A DNA stretch of 64,000 bases from Fangia hongkongensis FSC776 = DSM 21703 (GCF_000379445.1 NZ_KB902275.1:54983-118982); one strand, 5' to 3'; counted from the first letter of the stretch, positions 47,387 through 56,154 are shown. Notes: generated by a model from the letters alone, not told the origin. Numbers and translations: made by a program.

Positions 47387-47584
47387 GAGATACTCTTGTA
47401 ATTCTATTCCTGTTAACTACTAAGATGCATCAATTTGACAAATGGATGCAAAAAGATAAATTTTTTTGTTATTTTTATTGAACCTCTCCTTGGGCTTTGC
47501 TTTCCTAATAGGGAAAATTCTCACTCAATCTATTTAAGAGCAAGAATTAGTTTAACGCGTAAAATGTAAGACACTTTGACTCAA

Positions 47585-48442
47585 TTAAGCCTTTAGTTTT
47601 CTTACTAGAACATCCTGTTTCGCATGATGCAATACCGCATTGGCAGTTGATCCTAAGAAGAAACGACCAAGCGCGCCACGCTGATGACTTCCAATGACAA
47701 TCAAGCCATAGCCATCATCATTAGCCACTGTGGTAATTTCATCTGCCGCATTACCGATATTGTTATAATGCTTGCCTGTAAATCCATGGGTATCTGACCA
47801 ATCATCAAGGCGTTTTTTCACCTCTTCAGTCATTTTATCTTGCACCTCTGGCACAATACCATATATCCCTGTAACCACGGTTGGATCGCCCTGAACCGTA
47901 ATGGTTGAAACCGTTGAATCAAAACGATTTGCAAAGGATTTTGCAAGTTTAGCCACCTCATCACTATCATCTTCCAAATCTGTCGCGAGCAATATTTTTG
48001 CATAATTGGTCACAATATTTGGGTTTCGCTCACGAATACGCACGGTTAAGACATCACATTTTGCTTTATGTAAAATGCTATTTGCCGTTGAGCCCAAAAG
48101 AAGGTTCAGACCATGCCTTGCATGTGATCCAAGAATAATAAGATCATAGCCATTTTCTTCTGCATAATGTACGATTTGATGGTTTGGATTTCCTTGTAGA
48201 ATATGGAAATTAGCACTTAGCCCTTCAAACTTCTTCTTAATCTCCTCAAGCTTTTCTCTGGCATTTTGCTCCAAGTTTTTTTGAAACTCAATCGCAGCTG
48301 GGACAAACTCTGCTGCATTATCAATCACGGTTACCACATCACAAGAGGCACCAATTTTTTTGATAATCGCTATAGCAGAGTCAACAACATGAGTGTAATC
48401 TTCGTAAATATTAACCGCAACAAGTACTTTTTGGTATTGCAT
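47585..48442 (-). CDS. Tandem-domain universal stress protein
   Basis: A 285-residue protein with two Usp domains (about 1-140 and 145-285). Both keep the ATP-binding G-x2-G-x9-G-S/T motif: GSHARHGLNLLLGSTANS and GSHQRGALGRFFLGSTANA. The two-domain form resembles UspE and Anr-controlled Usps. A perfect FNR-type box lies 82 bases upstream of its start (48524-48537), which suggests induction at low oxygen. Confidence 0.93.
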   Translation of the reverse strand: MQYQKVLVAVNIYEDYTHVVDSAIAIIKKIGASCDVVTVIDNAAEFVPAAIEFQKNLEQNAREKLEEIKKKFEGLSANFHILQGNPNHQIVHYAEENGYDLIILGSHARHGLNLLLGSTANSILHKAKCDVLTVRIRERNPNIVTNYAKILLATDLEDDSDEVAKLAKSFANRFDSTVSTITVQGDPTVVTGIYGIVPEVQDKMTEEVKKRLDDWSDTHGFTGKHYNNIGNAADEITTVANDDGYGLIVIGSHQRGALGRFFLGSTANAVLHHAKQDVLVRKLKA

Positions 48443-48523
48443 ATTTCAGAGCTCCATTTGATATCACTTCTTATCAAGTTTCTCAGAATATTTGCTACTT
48501 GAAAATAGCTGACAACACTTTAG

Positions 48524-48537
48524 TTGATCTAAATCAA
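48524..48537. promoter_or_regulatory. FNR/Anr-type box, TTGATctaaATCAA
   Basis: A perfect TTGAT-N4-ATCAA 82 bases upstream of the Usp start codon, at a distance consistent with activation from about -41. It ends 3 bases before the MITE-like copy B. Confidence 0.6.
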
Positions 48538-48539
48538 CA

Positions 48540-48706
48540 TATACCACTCGCGAATCATTTTGCGGTGTTTAATGTTGAAGCAGTTTTTGATAGTTTTGAG
48601 TCATTGGGTTGCAGGTAATAGCTCGGACTATTAGCAATATCTGATGACTCAAAAGAACAAGAAATTCAATGGCAGAAATAGGGTAAAATGGTTTGTGGGT
48701 GGTATA
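48540..48706 (-). mobile_element. MITE-like element, copy B (167 bp, inverted)
   Basis: The reverse complement of this stretch matches copy A (41764-41930) over all 167 bases with only four substitutions. It has the same terminal inverted repeats (TATACCACTCGCGAATC... and its partner) and TA-rich flanks. It is non-coding. It separates the Usp promoter from the SDR gene end. Confidence 0.8.
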
Positions 48707-48742
48707 TACTCATCACAAACTGCTTTACAACGGGCATTTATA

Positions 48743-49465
48743 CTATGCTTGTTGGCGTGTCGCTGCAATCACAACATCGCGAATATTGACATTTTGAGGC
48801 TGTTCATACATAAAAAGCGCTGTTCTTGCGATATCATCTGCCACTAAGACACCGCCCATAGATGTTTTCCAATCTTCATAAGAGTCGATAATATCTTGAG
48901 AAGTTGTATGACTTAAAAGCTCAGTTTCCACCGCACCCGGGCAAATACTCATCACTCTGACACCCAAATCTGCTACTTCCTCACGAACATTTTCACTAAT
49001 GGAAGAAACCGCAAACTTGGTGCCAACGTAAGCGGCATGATTTGGAAATGATTTTTTCCCCGCAATGGAGCTCACATTAATAATCGTACCGCCATGGCGT
49101 TTTTTCATCCCACCTAAAACTGCCTGCATTGTGTTTAATAATGCCAACACGTTTACATCGAACATTTGTTTCCACTCTTTTGAATCCTGCTCATCAACTT
49201 GCCCAAGCAACATGACGCCAGCATTATTAATCAAACAATCGACAGGACCAAATTGTCTCTCTGCTTCTTCTATTGCCACTTTAAAAGCTGCTGCATCGTT
49301 AACATCAACTTTTTTGCATAGCGTATTGGGTAAGCTCAAAGCTTCCATTTTTTCAACGCGTCTACCAATTAATAAAAGTGCATGCCCGGCTTCAGAAAAG
49401 CGCTTTGCCATTGCAGCCCCAATTCCCGAGCTTGCTCCAGTAATTACAACGAGTGATTTTTGCAT
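48743..49465 (-). CDS. Short-chain dehydrogenase/reductase
   Basis: A 240-residue classical SDR. VVITGASSGIGAAMAKRF binds the cofactor; NNAGVM, INVSSIAGKKSF and YVGTKFAVSS hold the Asn, Ser, Tyr and Lys of the active site. The ICPGAVETEL loop follows. Substrate unknown. A LysR-type gene starts divergently 138 bases away and is the likely regulator. Confidence 0.9.
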   Translation of the reverse strand: MQKSLVVITGASSGIGAAMAKRFSEAGHALLLIGRRVEKMEALSLPNTLCKKVDVNDAAAFKVAIEEAERQFGPVDCLINNAGVMLLGQVDEQDSKEWKQMFDVNVLALLNTMQAVLGGMKKRHGGTIINVSSIAGKKSFPNHAAYVGTKFAVSSISENVREEVADLGVRVMSICPGAVETELLSHTTSQDIIDSYEDWKTSMGGVLVADDIARTALFMYEQPQNVNIRDVVIAATRQQA

Positions 49466-49603
49466 AACTTATCTCCAATATTGATTTTGCTTTATCATTC
49501 TAGATCATAAATTTACATTTACATCCATTGAATGTTGGATCTAGTCTACCTTTTGTGATTATACTTATAAATAGCTATAAAATAAAAATACTGTTATGAA
49601 AAG

Positions 49604-50515
49604 ATGAACAATATATATTGGCGCGGAGTTTATGCGTTTATTCATGTTGCCGAAGAGAGAAGCTTTACTCGTGCGGCTGAAAAACTGGGTGCCTCAAAAT
49701 CCAACTTAAGTCAACAGGTCCATGAGCTAGAGACTCACTTAAAAGCTCAGCTATTACACCGAACAACAAGACAGATACGCTTAACAGAAATTGGGCAAAC
49801 CTATTACACACGCTGTAAAGCTGCGTTTAAAGATCTAATGCTTGCAGATGAGCTCGCGACACAAGAGACCAGCTCACTTCAAGGGGTTATTCGCATCAAT
49901 AGCGTCGGTGGTATCCTTGGAGAGGAAGTGATTGCACCTATTATCATTGCGTTTCAAATGGCACACCCAGATGTTCAAATACACCTTGATTTTTCCAGCA
50001 CACATGTTGATTTACTGGGTACACAGTATGATATTGTTGTCAGAATGGGAACACTTTTAGACTCTTCATTGATTGCAAGAACTTTGCGTACAGTAACCAC
50101 ACGTTTCGTTGCCAGCCCCTCTTTTTTTGACAAATACCCTGATGCCATCACACCTACAAAACTTCGCGCTTTACCTGTTATTTATGGCAGCATTAGTCAA
50201 TGGAACTTCAGTACAAAAGGAAATAAGCAAATGATTGATGTCAGTCATCATGGGCTTAAGCTCACCAATGGGCGCGTGATGAAACAAGCAGCGCTTTGTG
50301 GCCTTGGTATTGCAAGATTAATGGATCTTTATGTCGATGCGGATATTCAATCTGGCAAATTGATTGAGGTTTTACCAGAGTATGCTGAACAAACGCCACT
50401 TTCTTTGATCTCTCCACCTGCACAATACCAGCTAAAACGCGTCAAAACACTGATTGATTGGATACATGATAAATTTAATACCCACTATGAGAGTAAACTT
50501 GCCTCATCGAGCTGA
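49604..50515 (+). CDS. LysR-family transcriptional regulator
   Basis: A 303-residue LTTR of the short DsdC/AaeR-like branch. Winged HTH: FIHVAEERSFTRAAEKLGAS, KSNLSQQVHELETHL, LLHRTTRQIRLTEIG. The effector domain follows from about residue 90 (GVIRINSVGGILGEEV, VVRMGTL). It is divergent from the SDR gene, a common regulator-target arrangement. Its last 31 bases overlap the convergent ABC ATPase gene. Confidence 0.92.
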   Translation: MNNIYWRGVYAFIHVAEERSFTRAAEKLGASKSNLSQQVHELETHLKAQLLHRTTRQIRLTEIGQTYYTRCKAAFKDLMLADELATQETSSLQGVIRINSVGGILGEEVIAPIIIAFQMAHPDVQIHLDFSSTHVDLLGTQYDIVVRMGTLLDSSLIARTLRTVTTRFVASPSFFDKYPDAITPTKLRALPVIYGSISQWNFSTKGNKQMIDVSHHGLKLTNGRVMKQAALCGLGIARLMDLYVDADIQSGKLIEVLPEYAEQTPLSLISPPAQYQLKRVKTLIDWIHDKFNTHYESKLASSS

Positions 50516-51273
50516 TATAACATATGAGTAATCGTTTTAATCGCAAGCTGTACTTGATCGGCTTCTAATACTCTTGGCCTTGGAGCATCAATAGTATGCT
50601 CATAGGCCACTCTTCCTGGGTGCGCATCAAATACAATCACCCTATCTGCCATTAACACCGCCTCTTCAATATTATGCGTGACCATGACAATGGATTGAGT
50701 GGCAATCTTTTTATTGACCCACAATGATAAAATATCCTCGCGCAGTTTTTTTGCCGTGGCAATATCCAAAGAGGAAAAAGGCTCATCCAATAGCAAAATT
50801 TCAGGGGAAACCATCAGCGCCCTTGCAAAGCCTACACGTTGTTTCATTCCGCCTGAAAGCTCACTAACACGGTGCTTCTCAAAGCCTTTAAGTCCGATCA
50901 CTTCAATCATATTCAGCGCACTTTTTTCACTTTGTTTTCTTGAAACGCCCATCGCATCAATGCCAAATAACACATTCTCCAACACACTAAGCCACGGTAG
51001 AAGTGCAAAACTTTGAAATACCATTGCCATATCTTCAATCACTGAAGTCACAGGCTTGTCTTTATATAAAACCTGCCCATAATCAGGCTGAATAAGCCCT
51101 GAAATCACACGCAAAAAGCTTGATTTTCCTGCCCCTGATTTCCCGACAATGGCCACAATCTCGCCTTGTTTTAATGTGAAATTAATGCGATCAAGTGCCT
51201 TATAAACACCCTTTTTACCCTTTGTAAAGCTAAGCTCAACATTCTTACATTCAATTAAATTTCTTTCAGTCAT
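50485..51273 (-). CDS. ABC transporter ATPase, nitrate/sulfonate/taurine type
   Basis: A 262-residue ATPase. Walker A VGKSGAGKSSFLRVISG, Q-loop FQSFALLPWLSVLENV, signature LSGGMKQRVGFARAL, Walker B ILLLDEPFSSLD and H-loop MVTHNIEEAVLMADR. The LPWLSV-x-ENV stretch is typical of SsuB/TauB/NrtD importers. It pairs with the permease upstream on the same strand; no periplasmic binding protein gene is seen in the window. Confidence 0.92.
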   Translation of the reverse strand: MTERNLIECKNVELSFTKGKKGVYKALDRINFTLKQGEIVAIVGKSGAGKSSFLRVISGLIQPDYGQVLYKDKPVTSVIEDMAMVFQSFALLPWLSVLENVLFGIDAMGVSRKQSEKSALNMIEVIGLKGFEKHRVSELSGGMKQRVGFARALMVSPEILLLDEPFSSLDIATAKKLREDILSLWVNKKIATQSIVMVTHNIEEAVLMADRVIVFDAHPGRVAYEHTIDAPRPRVLEADQVQLAIKTITHMLYQLDEASLLS

Positions 51274-51380
51274 AACAGCACCTTATTTTCAGGTTGGCTT
51301 AATTACAGCTAATGCATTTAGGTCATTTGTGAAATGCCAATAGAGATAACTAAACCAACCATGGTCAACCTCTTTAAATG

Positions 51381-53090
51381 TTAAATTTTATATTTTGTCT
51401 CAGCCAGTTTATACAATGGCTTCCAGATGAAGATAATACACAGCGCAACAAGAACACACATGGCAGAGACGGCCAATGCTGCTTGAGGAAGCTCATTGTT
51501 TGAAGTGGTTACAGAAACAAGCTCGCCTATTCCTGATATGGAAAAGCTTTTACCTGCCCACAAAATAAACTCAGCTGCAATCGCTGAATTCCACGCGCCA
51601 CCTGCGGCACTAATAATCCCGCAGACGATATAAGGAAATACCGCAGGAATTGCAAATTTATACCACCACTTGACTCCTTTGAGTTTAAAGGCTCGGCTCA
51701 TTTCAATAAGATCTGATGGCAAAGCTTGTGCGCCTGCAATTACATTAAATAATACATACCACGAAGTCCCTGTCATAATAAGCGGAATACTCCAAATGCT
51801 TAAGCTTCCACCGCCCAGCATAAGTAGAAGAGCAACCACTGGAAAGAAAATGGGTTGTGGAATAGCTGCCATAATCTGGATAACAGGTTGCAAATACTTT
51901 GTACGCTTTTGAGAAATACCAATCCATATGCCTAAAGGTACACAAATAAGTACACTCAACCCCATCGCAATAAACACTCTGTAACTTGTCTCCCACATTA
52001 AAGGCAATAAATAACTCATATTCCCGCTTGGGAAAAACTGCCAAAGCGCGTGAAATGCCCAAAGAGCAAGGCTAACAACACAAACATACCAGCAAAATAC
52101 AAAAAGCCCTTGTGTTGTATGATTTGGCTTAATACGATCTAAAAGCTTCTTAGCACCCATTAGCTGAACAATATTAATCCAATAGAATTTAGCGCATGAA
52201 AAAGCACGTCCCATATGATGACAAACAGAAGAAGAAAGGCAAAGCTCATACATCCAAGATGATTGCACTGATTTTTGCTCTATCTGCTCATATTTAAAAC
52301 GCTCTGCATATTTTACGCATGGTCTAAATAGGAGCTGATCAAATAAGACAATGCAAAGGACAATAGCCACAAGTGCATATAAAATAGCAGTAACATTACC
52401 ATCAGTGAGCGCCAGTGAAATATACGAACCAACGCCCGGCAACATAACATCTTTACCACCAACAGGAATCGCCTCTGTCGCAACAAGTGCAAACCATGCA
52501 GCAGACTGTGACACCATCGTATTCCATAAAAGTCCTGGAACAGAATAAGGCATTTCTATTCGCCAAAATCGCTGCCAAGCATTTAGCTTAAACACATAAG
52601 ATGCCTCAACTAATTCCTCTGGCACAATACGAACGGTTTGATATACGATAAGTGCCATATTCCAAGCTTGACTGGTAAACACACCAAAAATAGCCGCAGC
52701 TTCCAATCCCATCACTGAATTTGGAAACAAAAAGAGGAAAAACACCGTTGTAAAGGTGAGAAAACCCAGAAGTGGCACCGATTCCATAAAATTAATAATG
52801 GGCAGTAAAATGCGCGCAATATGCTTGTTTTTAGCACAACCATATCCTGCAATAAGTGCAAATAGAAGTGAAAAAATTAAGCCGATCATCAAACGCATCA
52901 CAGTTCTTAAACTATAATACGGCAAATCAAATAAAGACAATTGAATCTTTGCCAAACCTTGTGCTGGCATAAAATCCTGATTCATCCCAAGATAAGCGTA
53001 ATAAGACAAGCCCAAAATACCAATGCATAGCAGGATAAAAAATGCATCATTTAATCGCACTGATTTCTTCGAAATTTTTAAAATATTCAT
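51381..53090 (-). CDS. Double-length ABC transporter permease (two fused BPD_transp domains)
   Basis: A 569-residue membrane protein with about twelve helices. Two binding-protein-dependent permease domains are fused in tandem, each with its EAA-type loop: VEASYVFKLNAWQRFWRIEMP (first) and IEMSRAFKLKGVKWWYKFAIP (second). The layout is that of the fused permeases of AtsB/NitT-TauT-type importers. The start at 53090 overlaps the stop of an 8-codon leader (ATGA), so translation is probably coupled to that leader. Confidence 0.9.
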   Translation of the reverse strand: MNILKISKKSVRLNDAFFILLCIGILGLSYYAYLGMNQDFMPAQGLAKIQLSLFDLPYYSLRTVMRLMIGLIFSLLFALIAGYGCAKNKHIARILLPIINFMESVPLLGFLTFTTVFFLFLFPNSVMGLEAAAIFGVFTSQAWNMALIVYQTVRIVPEELVEASYVFKLNAWQRFWRIEMPYSVPGLLWNTMVSQSAAWFALVATEAIPVGGKDVMLPGVGSYISLALTDGNVTAILYALVAIVLCIVLFDQLLFRPCVKYAERFKYEQIEQKSVQSSWMYELCLSSSVCHHMGRAFSCAKFYWINIVQLMGAKKLLDRIKPNHTTQGLFVFCWYVCVVSLALWAFHALWQFFPSGNMSYLLPLMWETSYRVFIAMGLSVLICVPLGIWIGISQKRTKYLQPVIQIMAAIPQPIFFPVVALLLMLGGGSLSIWSIPLIMTGTSWYVLFNVIAGAQALPSDLIEMSRAFKLKGVKWWYKFAIPAVFPYIVCGIISAAGGAWNSAIAAEFILWAGKSFSISGIGELVSVTTSNNELPQAALAVSAMCVLVALCIIFIWKPLYKLAETKYKI

Positions 53091-53113
53091 AATAATACTC
53101 GACAAAAATACAT
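53087..53113 (-). CDS. 8-codon leader coupled to the permease gene
   Basis: ATG at 53113 lies 4 bases after AAGGAGG, the best ribosome binding site near this gene, and reads MYFCRVLL then TGA. The TGA overlaps the permease ATG as ATGA, so ribosomes could re-initiate there. Confidence 0.45.
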   Translation of the reverse strand: MYFCRVLL

Positions 53114-53505
53114 AGAACCTCCTTATTTCAAAGCAAAAATAGATCCATTTATTTCTTTTAATATTTAATTTCAGTGTTGAGATAGCCTATCAATATCAGC
53201 TGCTCTCTCTTTAGAAAGACCCCTCAGAAAAAATTCCTAAGGCATAACAACTCTAAATTTAAATCAGATAATATCTATATATGGCACTCAGTTGTGAATC
53301 ATCTTATGATCTGATATTTTTTCTTAACTATATAAGCCACAGAAAAAGCAAAGGACAAAGCCTTTCAGCAAAGAGAATAGACACTAATGCCTTAAAGGTT
53401 TGCCATATCAAAACATAAAATTATAGTGCTGGAATTAGCAACTTGGTGGTTGAAGAGTATGTGAAATTTTCATGCTTAGCTCCTTAATTCAGTTGGGGAG
53501 GTCAC
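53114..53505. other. Intergenic region between the ABC importer and the toxin locus
   Basis: 392 bases, AT-rich. ATCAGAT (53263-53269) and ATCTGAT (53309-53315) followed by a T-tract could form a long-loop hairpin terminator. No gene or mobile element is recognised. Confidence 0.4.
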
Positions 53506-53676
53506 ATGCAAGCACTGTGTCTGGATACGATGCTCGCTCAATATAAGAGGCATTATAAAAAACAAAACAGAAGAGTCAAGCCTTATTTTTATTTCTTTAT
53601 ATTTATTTTATTATACTCAACCGTTATCGTGCCCCTGTTAAAATGTTCATTCCACTTAAAATATCTCTACAGGTAG
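53506..53676 (+). CDS. Possible small membrane protein (56 residues)
   Basis: ATG at 53506 follows GGGGAGG at good spacing. The frame has a basic N-terminus (KRHYKKQNRRVK) and one hydrophobic helix (YFYFFIFILLYSTVIVPLL), then KCSFHLKYLYR. Its last 53 bases lie antisense to the end of the deaminase-toxin gene, which weakens it as an immunity or structural gene. Only the binding site and the helix support it. Confidence 0.35.
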   Translation: MQALCLDTMLAQYKRHYKKQNRRVKPYFYFFIFILLYSTVIVPLLKCSFHLKYLYR

Positions 53677-54871
53677 TGCATGCGGGATAAGGAATTAAGA
53701 GATTTCTTTCACCAACACCATTTGTTGCTATCTGAATATCGGCCAGATTTTCAGTTATGGTGCTACTCATGCCATGCCTAGCCAGCTTATTAAACAAGTT
53801 ATTTGCAGCTCGCACCTCTCCATGAATACCAGGGATGCCACTTGATAAACGTAATTCATTTTTATTGCTTTCAATAAAAGTATCGATTTTTTTACGCATT
53901 ACGGGGTGTAGCGAATTACCTTCTCTTTCATATACTTCTGACAGCTGTTTCATCAGCCTTGCCTTATTTGTGATTTTATAACTTTGCCCATCAACTGCTA
54001 CCCCATTAAAACGCCTAACGCCAAGTCCTCTTCCTAGAGGATTTGTATATGCTTCACTTCTGATTCCGCCTAATTCAGCTCTTGAAACAACATTCATTTG
54101 AGCTCGATCAGATAGCCCATAACGAGCACTATTTACAATTGACTCAGCATCTAACTTCACTTGCTGAGTTAAACAAACATTATGAACAAGTGATTTAAAG
54201 TCCCCTACATAGTAATTATGTGCTTGATACACCTCAATATTATAAACCAATATGGGCTTGTTATATTTGTTATACCGCTGACCACAGTGACTGAGTTTTC
54301 CTTTCGGACAAACAAGCTGAACTTCTTCACCATCGGCGCTTAGAACATGATCTTGAGAGGATAACTGATCAATAGCAATAAAACGCTTTTTATTTATAAC
54401 ATAAAAAGGGTGTGTCGGGGTCGCATGAATTTGCTCAACTTTGCCATTTCTATCTTGAAAGGTATAGGTATTCACTGTTTTGGCATAGCGCTTAAATATC
54501 CCGATCACAGGACGTGCAGTTTCCTTTGAATAATCAAACTCTGTTATATCAAGTGTGCTTGGGGTCAATTTCGTAACTGTCGCATTGACTTGATTGATGC
54601 CAAATTCAGAAATAGACAGATTAAGCTTGTCTCCTACTTTTTCAATATGATGTGCCTTCAGCCAGCTTAAAGGGCGAAGTAGCTTAATCTCTGCGGGATA
54701 TTTTTTATTATTAATCGTGTCAATATACTCCAGCTTAATCACTCGCCATTGCAGGTTTTCAACCTGACTTGCTAAATCCATGGCCTGAGCCTGAAAACTA
54801 CTCAAAAATAAGATAAAGCATGTAAAGCTTGCCAATAATGTATTTTTATTTTTTGCCATAGAATATTTCAC
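53624..54871 (-). CDS. Secreted Hint-domain toxin with deaminase-type C-terminus
   Basis: A 415-residue exported protein. Signal peptide (SFTCFILFLSSFQAQA), then a Hint (pretoxin-type) domain (about 45-230: HATPTHPFYVINKKRF, VYNIEVYQAHNYYVG, SLVHNVC), then a tail with IPGIHGEVRAANNL and PYPACTTCRDIL. The His-x-Glu and Cys-x-x-Cys pairs form the zinc site of cytidine/adenosine-deaminase-fold toxins (BURPS668_1122/YwqJ-like class). The first Cys of Hint domains is not visible; a Lys sits near its place, so self-cleavage may be lost. The GTG at 54871 follows GAGGTG. Its Hint region is nearly identical to that of the next gene. Confidence 0.82.
   Translation of the reverse strand: MKYSMAKNKNTLLASFTCFILFLSSFQAQAMDLASQVENLQWRVIKLEYIDTINNKKYPAEIKLLRPLSWLKAHHIEKVGDKLNLSISEFGINQVNATVTKLTPSTLDITEFDYSKETARPVIGIFKRYAKTVNTYTFQDRNGKVEQIHATPTHPFYVINKKRFIAIDQLSSQDHVLSADGEEVQLVCPKGKLSHCGQRYNKYNKPILVYNIEVYQAHNYYVGDFKSLVHNVCLTQQVKLDAESIVNSARYGLSDRAQMNVVSRAELGGIRSEAYTNPLGRGLGVRRFNGVAVDGQSYKITNKARLMKQLSEVYEREGNSLHPVMRKKIDTFIESNKNELRLSSGIPGIHGEVRAANNLFNKLARHGMSSTITENLADIQIATNGVGERNLLIPYPACTTCRDILSGMNILTGAR
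54168..54700 (-). repeat. Direct-repeat copy 1 of the Hint-coding segment
   Basis: About 530 bases coding the Hint domain, highly similar to 55440-55975; the encoded proteins differ at about 15 of some 175 aligned positions, while the flanking tails are unrelated. This points to recent duplication or gene conversion. Confidence 0.8.
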
Positions 54872-54900
54872 AATACTCACCTCTTTAATCAAAAACTAAA

Positions 54901-56154
54901 CTAATCTTCCCACTGTATATTTTCAAATGCACTAGCTTCTTCCAAAGAAATTTTTGACCAATAACTGTCTTTTATGGCTGGTGCGCTAGTATATTCAGCA
55001 CCAAGATATGCTTGTTTGAATTTTATTCTACTAAAGGGAATATTTTCGATTACTTGTGCTTCTTTCGTAACTGCTGCGTCATAAGGTGCATTAATTGCAC
55101 TTAATTCATTTGAACTGGCGCCTTCAAAAGTAATTACCTGTAACCCTTCAGAGTCAATTTCATATAAATATTGAACATCGTTCAAGCAAGCTTCACACGC
55201 TTGCAGAATTATTTCTGAATCATTTAAAGTTGAGGTAGAAATTGAATAAGGAATTACATGGTCTGGATATACCGGCTGTAATAGATTTGGGCCTGATCGC
55301 AGTCTTGTAAAGCCTCCTGCTTCAGCTATTTTTTCAGGCGACCTTGTTTCAATACGATATAGTTTACTCACATCTGTTCTTACCAGCTTTTTAATAATAG
55401 GGTCAGATAGTTTTTGTTCTGTCAGAGCATTAACCTCTGCATCACAAATATTATGCACAAGTGATTTAAAGTTCCCTACATAGTAATTATGCGCTTGATA
55501 AACCTCGATATTATAGACCAATATGGGCTTGTTATCCTTGTTATACCTCTGACCACAATGGCTAAGCTTTCCTTTTGGACAAACAAGCTGAATTTCTTTG
55601 CCATCGGCGCTTAGCAACTGATCTTGTGAGGATAACTCATCAATAGCAATAAAACGCTTTTTGTTTATCACATAAAAAGGATGAGTTGGGGTCGCATGAA
55701 TTTGCTCAACTTTGCCATTTTCATCTTGAAAGGTATAGGTATTCACTGTTTTGGCATAGCGCTTAAATATCCCGATCACAGGACGTGTAGTTTCCTTTGA
55801 ATGATTAGATGCTGTTATATCAAGTGTGCTTGGGGTTAATTGCGTCACTGTCGCATTGACTTGATTGATACCAAATTCAGAAATAGACAGATTAAGCTTA
55901 TCTCCTACTTTTTCAATATGATGTGCTTTCAGCCAGCTTAAAGGGCGAAGTAACTTAATCTCTGCGGGATACGATTTGCCGCCAATAACCTCATTATAAT
56001 CAAGCTGTAGCGCTACCCATGATTTTTTAACATTGACTGTCAGCGGCTGTGCAAACAAAGGGTTAGCAAACACCAATATATAAAGACTTAAAAAGACTGC
56101 AATCATATAGCCGACAGATTTTAGTTTTTCCATTTTTTGAGAAAAAAAAGACAT
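54901..56154 (-). CDS. Secreted Hint-domain toxin with ADP-ribosyltransferase C-terminus
   Basis: A 417-residue exported protein. Signal peptide, a Hint domain nearly identical to that of the downstream gene, then a tail read as a cholera/pertussis-type ADP-ribosyltransferase. LYRIETRSPEKIAEAGGF carries the NAD-binding Arg; YSISTST is the Ser-Thr-Ser strand; YLYEIDSEG matches the pertussis toxin YIYEV strand; and KEAQVIENIPFSRI places a Glu at the catalytic spacing before Ile-Pro. This class modifies host proteins such as G proteins or actin. An upstream GTG would add two residues. It ends 29 bases before the neighbouring toxin's start. Confidence 0.85.
   Translation of the reverse strand: MSFFSQKMEKLKSVGYMIAVFLSLYILVFANPLFAQPLTVNVKKSWVALQLDYNEVIGGKSYPAEIKLLRPLSWLKAHHIEKVGDKLNLSISEFGINQVNATVTQLTPSTLDITASNHSKETTRPVIGIFKRYAKTVNTYTFQDENGKVEQIHATPTHPFYVINKKRFIAIDELSSQDQLLSADGKEIQLVCPKGKLSHCGQRYNKDNKPILVYNIEVYQAHNYYVGNFKSLVHNICDAEVNALTEQKLSDPIIKKLVRTDVSKLYRIETRSPEKIAEAGGFTRLRSGPNLLQPVYPDHVIPYSISTSTLNDSEIILQACEACLNDVQYLYEIDSEGLQVITFEGASSNELSAINAPYDAAVTKEAQVIENIPFSRIKFKQAYLGAEYTSAPAIKDSYWSKISLEEASAFENIQWED
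55440..55975 (-). repeat. Direct-repeat copy 2 of the Hint-coding segment
   Basis: See the partner copy at 54168-54700. The position corresponding to the Hint catalytic Cys holds Ser here but Lys in the other copy (alignment by eye). Confidence 0.8.
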
